DNA of 7,898 bases from Bacillota bacterium. Lineage in GTDB: Bacteria; Bacillota_B; Desulfitobacteriia; Desulfitobacteriales; Desulfitobacteriaceae. Where the stretch lies: assembly GCA_021779415.1 (NCBI GenBank), contig JAJYAS010000136.1:1-7898 (forward strand), read 5' to 3'. A model generated the notes under the pieces. The model saw only the letters and a list, made by a program, of their open reading frames with translations, ran no database searches and was not told where the DNA came from. A program made the position numbers and the translations under genes. How positions within the stretch are numbered: position 1 is the first letter of the stretch; each line of letters begins with the position of its first letter. Below, piece after piece: positions 1-4,830 of the stretch.

Positions 1-157
1 TGCCATATTTTTCACTTACTTCTGCAATCTTGCATGCTTCCTCCGCATTCATTTTACCAGCCGGGATTAGGACCCTACATGCGAAGTGAACACCGTCGTC
101 GGAGGGTATATATCCTTGTCCCAGTAATGATTTCTTCTGCTCATTCGTTAATTCCAT
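1..157 (-). CDS. Siroheme-type nitrite/sulfite reductase-like protein, N-terminal fragment
   Basis: Partial gene: the first 52 codons are present and the rest lies beyond position 1. The ATG at 155-157 has an ideal AGGAGG (165-170) seven bases upstream. The protein begins MELTNEQKKSLLGQGYIP and continues with GVHFACRVLIPAGKMNAEE and a KIAEVSEKYG segment. The order 'HFA-x-RV-x-IP-G-G/K-(x)-AE...A...EKYG' resembles the ferredoxin-like half-domain that opens assimilatory or dissimilatory-type nitrite/sulfite reductases, whose siroheme-[4Fe-4S] centre follows further on. Those enzymes reduce sulfite or nitrite in the cytoplasm with ferredoxin or a similar donor. The cysteines that bind the cluster are not in the window, so catalysis cannot be checked. 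The gene starts 38 bases after the stop of the seleno-DsbA gene with no terminator between, so the two are probably co-transcribed. The family call rests on pattern memory over a short stretch. Confidence 0.6.
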   Translation of the reverse strand, partial: MELTNEQKKSLLGQGYIPSDDGVHFACRVLIPAGKMNAEEACKIAEVSEKYG

Positions 158-195
158 CAAAAAACCTCCTCGTACTTTTTCTCCGTTACCGTGAA

Positions 196-798
196 CTATA
201 GCAAGTTTCCCGCCATGCGGAAACCGTGCCCCTGCAGTAGTCTCTCAAGGGTTTGGTAACTCTGTGCCCCATGGGCTGCGCGACCATCGACGATAAAGCA
301 CGGAATCGTATTGATCCCTAATCGGTGAGCCTCTTCCTCATCAGCCCAAACAGCTTCTTCATATTTTCTAGTAACGAGTGAGTTCAGAAATTCTTCTCTA
401 TCCAGCCCGATCCGGACAGCAATCTCCGTCAAAACTTGAGGGTCATTAATGTTTTTCTCTTCTTGAAATTGAGCAGCAAACACTGCATCATGATAGACGT
501 TTTCCCGCCCAAGTTCTTCGGCGAATTTTGAACCTTCTAATGCTAAGCTTGAATGTTTACTCTTATCGTTAAACGTCATCTGCAACCCATATTTTCGGCC
601 TAACGCTTCAATACTCGCTTTCGCCCTAGCTATATAGCTTGGTGGTTTTTCGGGGATATCGATACCCTCCGGCCTAAGCTCAAAGGCTTTCCACTCTATG
701 GTTAAATTGTAGTCCTTGGCCAACTGGTCAAGTGGGACTTTCCCAATCATGCAATACGGTCATAAGAAATCTGAGAAAACTGTAATCTTGTCCGCCAT
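196..798 (-). CDS. DsbA/FrnE-family thiol-disulfide oxidoreductase, probable selenoprotein (UPYC active site)
   Basis: Read from the ATG at 796-798, this is a 200-residue thioredoxin-fold protein of the cytoplasmic FrnE-like DsbA group, which normally carries CPWC or CPYC near residue 13. Here the N-terminus reads MADKITVFSDFL, then in-frame TGA (760-762), then PYCMIGKVPLDQL. The TGA sits precisely at the nucleophilic cysteine, giving Sec13-Pro14-Tyr15-Cys16. The rest matches the family: EWKAFELRPEG (about 35-45), a helical insert, and GINTIPCFIVDGR with the cis-proline at about 166, followed by HGAQS. GGAGG (806-810) lies seven bases before the chosen ATG. The ATG at 748-750, the only ATG after the TGA near the N-terminus, has no ribosome binding site and would delete strand beta-1 and the active site. 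No signal peptide is seen. The alternative is a nonsense-mutated gene, but the other codons are intact and the position is telling. A nitrite/sulfite reductase-like gene follows, probably in one operon. Confidence 0.85.
729..749 (-). promoter_or_regulatory. Candidate bacterial SECIS stem-loop
   Basis: Just 3' of the TGA, the minus-strand RNA can fold as GGG (744-742) pairing with CCC (736-734) around the loop AAAGT. The stem extends outward through T745-A733, one T/C mismatch, A747-T731, and the wobbles G748-T730 and T749-G729. The loop begins about 18 nt after the UGA, within the spacing usual for bacterial SECIS elements. The loop is flanked by the G run usually important for SelB recognition. 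The stem is short and was found by eye, so it supports the selenocysteine reading without proving it. Confidence 0.5.
760..762 (-). other. In-frame TGA, probable selenocysteine codon
   Basis: TGA on the minus strand is in frame between the ATG at 798 and the TAG at 196-198. It replaces the first cysteine of the C-P-Y-C redox motif. Known bacterial selenoproteins usually have a cysteine homologue with Cys aligned at the UGA, and DsbA-like selenoproteins are an established group. A Cys-to-TGA change needs only one base, so a nonsense mutation or a sequence error is not formally excluded. Confidence 0.8.
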
Positions 799-805
799 GA
801 TTATG

Positions 806-810
806 CCTCC
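806..810 (-). promoter_or_regulatory. Ribosome binding site deciding the seleno-DsbA start
   Basis: GGAGG on the minus strand with a seven-base spacer (CATAATC) to the ATG at 796-798. No comparable site precedes the internal ATG at 748-750. This argues that translation really starts upstream of the TGA. Confidence 0.85.
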
Positions 811-818
811 ATTTTAAA

Positions 819-853
819 AAGTACCATCACATACACTAGTATAGCTGGTACTT
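819..853 (-). terminator. Candidate terminator of the GNAT-like gene
   Basis: In transcripts reading through from the GNAT-like gene (stop at 889-891), AAGTACCA (853-846) pairs perfectly with TGGTACTT (826-819). An inner ATAC/GTAT pairing closes a TAGT loop, and a T run extends to 817. It begins about 36 nt after the stop. The stem is A+T-rich, so it may be weak, and the same bases serve as promoter and operator half-sites for the next gene. The promoter's own transcript starts inside the hairpin and could not form it. Confidence 0.45.
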
Positions 854-867
854 GACATAAGTATCAA
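838..867 (-). promoter_or_regulatory. Sigma-A-type promoter of the seleno-DsbA gene
   Basis: Minus strand: -35 TTGATA (862-867, five of six to TTGACA), 18-bp spacer, -10 TATACT (838-843, five of six to TATAAT). Transcription would start near 831, leaving a leader of about 33 nt that contains the ribosome binding site. The -35 and spacer are overlain by an operator-like dyad, so the promoter is probably controlled. Confidence 0.65.
846..866. promoter_or_regulatory. Operator-like inverted repeat over the seleno-DsbA promoter
   Basis: TGGTACTT, five bases, AAGTATCA: eight-base arms with one mismatch, covering most of the -35 element and the spacer. A third half-site AAGTACCA lies at 819-826. 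Together the three make alternating copies of AAGTAYCA. A TACTT...AAGTA dyad at a promoter resembles sites of HxlR/MarR-family redox-sensing repressors. That family assignment is from memory, and no regulator gene is in the window. Confidence 0.5.
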
Positions 868-888
868 CCTATTCTCCGCTCTTAGAAT

Positions 889-1530
889 TTACAACTCATC
901 ATAAAAAGGGATCTGCTCGCCCATCATACTGGCGATTCTCCAAAGATAATCGTTGCCCATGCTTTCACGTTTATCTTCTTTAAATCCCTTATTTAAAAAG
1001 AATTTCAGTGTACCTTTATTGGCGGCATAGCCTGACAAATAGTTTGCTCCTTGTTCTTTGGCAAACTTACGCAAATTAGTGAGTATCTTATCAAGGGTGG
1101 TATCACTTAATGGGTCAAAGTCATCATTTTTCACTAAGACAATATCATTAATAAAAATCTCCTGCTTATTTAGCTTGGATATATGGAGCCCGATTAAAGT
1201 ATCCTCCGAACCTAAGGAATCCATCCACTTAATTTGGGGTAATTGAACCCCAATTAACCCTGAAAACTCCGGGCTATTTCTATAGTTCTCATAATACTCC
1301 TGCAAAAGTTCAACAAGAGACTGATTATGTGCTCTTGCTTGTACAGAAATATTATATTCACTGGGATACTTCAGTCTTATCTCATCATCGCGAAACACCT
1401 CAATACGCGGATTCTTGCCTACTTCCGCCGAGATGTCATCGATTGGAAAGATGCTATTTATTTGTTCCTCTGATGGATTCCACTGTTCTGAATAAATACG
1501 TCTTGGTTTAAGGGTCATGTCAATCTTCAT
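889..1530 (-). CDS. GNAT-like hypothetical protein
   Basis: Codes for up to 213 residues that I cannot assign to a named family. The C-terminal part (about 128-184) has the look of a GNAT acetyltransferase fold: a beta strand INDIVLV, a long helix (KILTNLRKFAKEQGA), a strand NYLSGYA, then N-x-G-T-x-x-FFLNKGF, matching the usual 'N..a..fY...GF' motif. The acetyl-CoA loop Q/R-x-x-G-x-G/A is not recognisable, so activity is uncertain. The first 100 residues are acidic and unassigned. No signal peptide or membrane segment is seen. The ATG at 1530 directly abuts GAAAGG, leaving no spacer. The ATG at 1516-1518 (Met5), some 10-12 bases from that site, is the better start, which would give 209 residues. 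A promoter lies at 1665-1692. Confidence 0.6.
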   Translation of the reverse strand: MKIDMTLKPRRIYSEQWNPSEEQINSIFPIDDISAEVGKNPRIEVFRDDEIRLKYPSEYNISVQARAHNQSLVELLQEYYENYRNSPEFSGLIGVQLPQIKWMDSLGSEDTLIGLHISKLNKQEIFINDIVLVKNDDFDPLSDTTLDKILTNLRKFAKEQGANYLSGYAANKGTLKFFLNKGFKEDKRESMGNDYLWRIASMMGEQIPFYDEL

Positions 1531-1626
1531 CCTTTCAAAAGTTAACTATTACTTTACGTATCGAAATTCTTCCCTTTTTTGTGGGCTCCCACTAGTTCGT
1601 CACCCAAATTTCATTCTTTCCCTTTT

Positions 1627-1664
1627 ATCTTACACTATTCGGTAAGATCCAATAAATTCCTCCT
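1627..1664 (-). repeat. Dispersed intergenic motif, copy A
   Basis: On the minus strand an AGGAGG is followed by AATTTATTGGATC and a perfect dyad, ATCTTAC (1648-1642), eight bases, GTAAGAT (1633-1627). Aligned with copy B at 4679-4713, about 30 of 35 shared positions agree once two bases are gapped. The AGGAGG sits six bases before a TTG that opens a five-codon frame (M-D-L-T-E-stop) ending inside the dyad. The function is unknown: a leader peptide, an RNA element or the remnant of a mobile repeat are all possible. No T run follows the dyad, so it is not a typical terminator. Confidence 0.6.
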
Positions 1665-1692
1665 ATTCTATGAAAGAAGTTTCTATTGTCAG
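1665..1692 (-). promoter_or_regulatory. Candidate sigma-A promoter of the GNAT-like gene
   Basis: Minus strand: -35 CTGACA (1687-1692, five of six), 16-bp spacer, -10 TAGAAT (1665-1670, five of six). It lies just after the stop of the nucleotidase gene (1706-1708). The transcript would start at about the edge of repeat copy A, giving a 5' leader of roughly 120-130 nt. Confidence 0.5.
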
Positions 1693-1705
1693 TTGCCAGT
1701 TTAAG

Positions 1706-3682
1706 TTACACTATCTCAGTTATATCATTTGCTCCCTTTTTTGCAATACGTCTATCCTTACGTTTTTTGCGAGTCAAAATCAGTATAAGAGCCAATGCAA
1801 TTAAAACCATAACTAGTAAAAGAATAGCATATATTGCAAGGGCAATACTATTTGGACTACCAATGATGGCAAGGACGTTGTGGCTATTATCAACGTTCTT
1901 CCTTCCGTGGGTCTCAATGTAATATTGAGGAACCTGAGGAACTCCGTTCGCTTGATCAGAAGATTTGAGGTATTCGGCAATCGCTAGCCATTCTTTAACT
2001 TCATTATTATGTCCACTGGTTGTGTCAGTAATTATCTGTGCTTCAAAGTCAGTAATAGGGGTGCCATCCTTTCTCTTTGGTACAATAGATAATAGCCCAA
2101 ACGATTTTTCACTCACAACAGATAGCATCTGAGCGGAGTATAAGCCTGCGACAACTCGATAAAGTTTAGTATTATTGATTTCTTCCAATGTACCGTCAGG
2201 TTTTTGCATGGATGTGTTGGTAACTTTATTAAAAATTAACCTATTAGGGTTAAACGTAAAGTTTAGGCCAGACATATAAAGCTGTGCAGTATTCATTATA
2301 GGTGCAATAGAAGCATCAACCTCACAGGCGGTTCTTAGTTCTTTACCTGTAAGGTAGACAGAGATCAAAGGATAACCTGAAATATTATCAGGACCTATAC
2401 CCAAAGAACTTACAGAGAAGGCATCCGCAACAGTTATATCCCCTTTGACGAATGAGCCTCGTATTGTACCTGAAGGGACAAGTGCTACAGTAACTGGATC
2501 ATAATTCACCCCTTCGGCTTTTTTCACGGCGTATATGTAAGCATCGCTTATCAGGTTACCAAGCGTATCCTCTGCGTGTTTTTTTCCTATCTCTGATGTC
2601 GGCACAAAATTATAAGACGTGTGCGCTAAAATATCATCAAATTTCACGCCAAAGTTTTTAAGGTATTTTTCCTGCACAATTCTCTTAAACTTATCGATTG
2701 TCTTGGTAATATCCAGATCGGAACTCAAACTATCATTGATTTCCTTAAGGTTGTAGTTATTGAGTCTCCAACTATCTCCAGAATCCTGTGAAATATTAAT
2801 AACTCCTAAATTTTCACCATACTCTCCGCATGAGCCGATTATTGTTTTACCCACCATTATTGGTTCAATTAACTTTGTATGGGTATGAGCGCTTATCACT
2901 AGGTTGATTTCAGGAACCTTTTTAGCCAGTAGTTCGTCTTCGGATCTTGTCCTATCTGACGAGGTTCCCATATGCGAAAGGCAAATAATAAGATCCACCT
3001 TTTCTTTTTGTTTTAAACTATTAACGATACGTTTGGCATTTTCAACAGCGTTCGTAAATTCGACTTCGGACTTAGGTGCATTAGAAGCGGCATCCTTACC
3101 CATTAACCCGAAAATACCAACTTTCACACCGTTACGTTCAATGACAGTATAATCTTGAACCCCATAATTCTGCATCGCTTGCTGTAAATTAGTTAATGAT
3201 GAAGTTAACCTTCCCTTCTTATCCCTTGGGAAGGTGAGATTTGAGGTCACAATTTGAGGTAGTTTGTCTCCACTCTTTTTTGCCACTTCTAAACTCTCTG
3301 TCAAACCTTTTGCTCGAAAATCAAACTCATGGTTTCCTAAGGTAACAACATCATACCCCATCTGACCCATTATTCTAAGTTCAGGTGCGTCACTTGCATA
3401 GACTGACTGAAAGAGTGTCCCCATTGAAAAATCCCCCGCATCGACCAAAAGCAAATTCGGATTCATTTTCTTCTCGATATTAATAGCGCTTTGTAGCCTT
3501 GCATATCCTCCTAGTGAGAGTAGTTTCTCATTCACGTTAACATTCGACGGCAAGAAATGATCATGCAGGTCATGAGTGAACAGTATTGTCATTTTTTTTT
3601 GACTTTCTTCTGCAAAAGCAATCGGTATACTAAGCCCTATCACCATTAAAAATATGCACACTACCCCAAAATATCTCTTCAT
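1706..3682 (-). CDS. Exported membrane-anchored 5'-nucleotidase / cyclic phosphodiesterase
   Basis: A 658-residue UshA/YfkN-type metallophosphoesterase that would hydrolyse nucleotides or related phosphoesters outside the cell. Residues 1-24 are a signal peptide (KR, hydrophobic core, cleavage near AFA-EE). The metallophosphatase domain shows THDLHDH (36-42, metal ligands Asp38 and His40), DAGD (81-84), GNHEFD (116-121), SHMG (236-239) and SAHTHT (264-269). These two-metal ligands all appear intact. The 5'-nucleotidase C-domain spans about 345-555, with VPSGTIRG (402-409) replacing the commoner NGG-x-R substrate loop and SGLNFTF (471-477) as part of the base-binding region. A hydrophobic segment at about 614-637, followed by RKKRKDRR, anchors the C-terminus in the membrane; there is no LPxTG. 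The ATG has GGGG about 11 bases upstream. It lies 51 bases after the esterase stop with no terminator between, so an operon is likely. The substrate is not predictable. Confidence 0.88.
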   Translation of the reverse strand: MKRYFGVVCIFLMVIGLSIPIAFAEESQKKMTILFTHDLHDHFLPSNVNVNEKLLSLGGYARLQSAINIEKKMNPNLLLVDAGDFSMGTLFQSVYASDAPELRIMGQMGYDVVTLGNHEFDFRAKGLTESLEVAKKSGDKLPQIVTSNLTFPRDKKGRLTSSLTNLQQAMQNYGVQDYTVIERNGVKVGIFGLMGKDAASNAPKSEVEFTNAVENAKRIVNSLKQKEKVDLIICLSHMGTSSDRTRSEDELLAKKVPEINLVISAHTHTKLIEPIMVGKTIIGSCGEYGENLGVINISQDSGDSWRLNNYNLKEINDSLSSDLDITKTIDKFKRIVQEKYLKNFGVKFDDILAHTSYNFVPTSEIGKKHAEDTLGNLISDAYIYAVKKAEGVNYDPVTVALVPSGTIRGSFVKGDITVADAFSVSSLGIGPDNISGYPLISVYLTGKELRTACEVDASIAPIMNTAQLYMSGLNFTFNPNRLIFNKVTNTSMQKPDGTLEEINNTKLYRVVAGLYSAQMLSVVSEKSFGLLSIVPKRKDGTPITDFEAQIITDTTSGHNNEVKEWLAIAEYLKSSDQANGVPQVPQYYIETHGRKNVDNSHNVLAIIGSPNSIALAIYAILLLVMVLIALALILILTRKKRKDRRIAKKGANDITEIV

Positions 3683-3733
3683 TAATGTTGAATCCCCTTT
3701 TTCTAAATCTGCGATTTTGGATAAGTGATTTGA

Positions 3734-4501
3734 CTAATGAACTAATTCACTTATAAAGCTGATAACATCCTTTATAACTAGCTCCGCTTCTTCACTCAAC
3801 AAAATAAGATGTTCGGAGCTATCATAAAACTGTAATCGTTTTAGGGGAGATCCCGTATTTCTGAATATGTAATGAGCGCTACTTTTTCTAACTGTAGGAT
3901 CATCGATAGCTTGTGCTATAAAAACCGGGCAGCGTAACCCTTTGATCCGAGGTTTCGTTGCCTTTACCAATAATATGAAGTTCAGGAGAGAGCCAAAGGG
4001 CAGCACACTAGCCGCTTTAATATTACAACGAATGGTCTTAAAATCCTTCTGAATCAACACGTTCACACTATTTATAAATGCCCTTTTGATATTGAAATAA
4101 TAGATTGGTGTATTGATCGTCACAATCCCGCCAATGTTATGTTTTAATCCAATATTAATGGCGAGAAGGCCTCCCATCGAAAAACCTATGATATAAACTA
4201 CATCACAATCCGATTGTAAGGATAATAGTCCTTCCTCAGCAGAAACTATCCAGTCTGCAAAATTTACGCCTTGCAGGTCTTCACGTTTGCCAGTATGCCC
4301 TTTCAGGCTTGGACATAAAACTCTATATCCTAGGTCACTCAAACGCGATGCTAAAGGTGCTACTTCTTTAACGTTCCCACCAAAGCCGTGAAGCAAAAGG
4401 CATCCAATGTTATTCACGTAATTTCCCTCCTTGGAAATAACCCTATGTTCCACATCCTTATTATTTCTTATCTTCCATATTGGCGACCCGTTTCTTTGCA
4501 A
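3734..4501 (-). CDS. Alpha/beta-hydrolase, carboxylesterase/monoglyceride-lipase type
   Basis: A 255-residue serine hydrolase of the size of Bacillus Est30-like carboxylesterases. It shows the oxyanion loop LLLHGFGGN (35-43), KGHTG (67-71, like the KGHG of this family), and the nucleophile elbow GFSMGG with Ser108. AIDDPTV (199-205) supplies the acid (Asp200 or Asp201) and SSEHLILL the catalytic His231. There is no signal peptide, so the enzyme should be cytoplasmic and cleave short-chain esters or acylglycerols; the true substrate is unknown. It starts with TTG: AGGAGG (4509-4514) lies seven bases upstream, and the codon just before the TTG is an in-frame TAG, so no longer form exists. It precedes the nucleotidase gene by 51 bases and probably shares its transcript. 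The 330 bases upstream carry repeat copy B. Confidence 0.88.
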   Translation of the reverse strand: MQRNGSPIWKIRNNKDVEHRVISKEGNYVNNIGCLLLHGFGGNVKEVAPLASRLSDLGYRVLCPSLKGHTGKREDLQGVNFADWIVSAEEGLLSLQSDCDVVYIIGFSMGGLLAINIGLKHNIGGIVTINTPIYYFNIKRAFINSVNVLIQKDFKTIRCNIKAASVLPFGSLLNFILLVKATKPRIKGLRCPVFIAQAIDDPTVRKSSAHYIFRNTGSPLKRLQFYDSSEHLILLSEEAELVIKDVISFISELVH

Positions 4502-4678
4502 CTAATAGCCTCCTAGCACTAAACCCTCCTTCAGGATTCTCTACGCTGTCGATTCTACAATTATCTCTATTCATTACTTTGCCTTAAGTTTCCTTACTTT
4601 TCGAAGCAATCTCTCCGCTCGTTTGACTCCATCTCGCTGATTGTTTGATAAAGCTGTTCTCTACTTGTTTTACGATAT

Positions 4679-4713
4679 TCTTACAATTCGTCAAGATCCA
4701 ATATATTCCTCTT
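4679..4713 (-). repeat. Dispersed intergenic motif, copy B
   Basis: The minus strand reads AAGAGGAATATATTGGATC, then CTTGACGAATTGTAAGA, closely matching copy A (1627-1664) in the same orientation. The dyad is imperfect (TCTTGAC versus GTAAGA). AGAGG precedes a TTG that opens a six-codon frame (M-D-L-D-E-L-stop), so both copies keep an SD-TTG-GAT-CTT arrangement despite changes further on. It lies about 180 bases upstream of the esterase start. Confidence 0.6.
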
Positions 4714-4739
4714 TTCAGGGATTGAAATTTCCATTTTGC

Positions 4740-4780
4740 AAAAACAAGGCTAGAAGCATTAAATGCCACTAGCCTTGTTT
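4740..4780 (-). terminator. Intrinsic terminator of the MFS gene
   Basis: Perfect 12-bp inverted repeat AAACAAGGCTAG (4780-4769) and CTAGCCTTGTTT (4753-4742), with an inner GCATT/AATGC pairing in the 15-base spacer. The transcript runs into TTTTT at 4740-4744. It starts about 50 nt after the MFS stop codon (4831-4833). Confidence 0.85.
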
Positions 4781-4830
4781 CTACATTTTCCATCAAACAT
4801 TCATCAGGGCCTTAAATATAGAAGACACAT

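Larger units (their letters stand above)
4502..4830. other. Intergenic region between MFS gene and esterase
   Basis: This 329-base stretch has no convincing gene. In transcription order it holds the MFS terminator (4740-4780), repeat copy B (4679-4713), then an unassigned A+T-rich part (4532-4678) and the esterase ribosome binding site (4509-4514). I see GATAAT-like -10 candidates around 4560-4570 but no good -35, so the esterase promoter is not placed. A five-codon GTG frame (4502-4519, M-L-G-G-Y-stop) with AAGGAGGG upstream ends immediately before the esterase TTG; whether it is translated is unknown. Confidence 0.6.

Noticed and set aside
196..750. DsbA-like gene starting at the ATG at 748-750
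   Set aside because: This start has no ribosome binding site and removes the first strand and the active-site motif, while a well-supported start lies upstream beyond a single TGA.
1584..1595. Dyad GTGGG-CT-CCCAC in the leader of the GNAT-like gene
   Set aside because: On the minus strand it is followed by A residues, not T residues, so it is not a terminator there; the loop is tiny and no riboswitch class is recognisable around it.
2904..3152. Plus-strand open frame within the nucleotidase gene
   Set aside because: It lies wholly inside a gene with clear motifs on the other strand and has no recognisable product; the other plus-strand frames (for example 5729-6022 and 6468-6674) are shadows for the same reason.
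4502..4504. In-frame TAG before the esterase TTG as a possible pyrrolysine codon
   Set aside because: Upstream in-frame sequence is short, holds another TAG and no conserved hydrolase residues, while the TTG has its own ideal ribosome binding site.
4584..4796. 70-residue open frame on the minus strand between the MFS gene and the esterase
   Set aside because: It starts with TTG without a ribosome binding site, its first 20 codons are the MFS terminator hairpin, and its middle is repeat copy B read in a different frame from the mini-ORF. I see no protein family.
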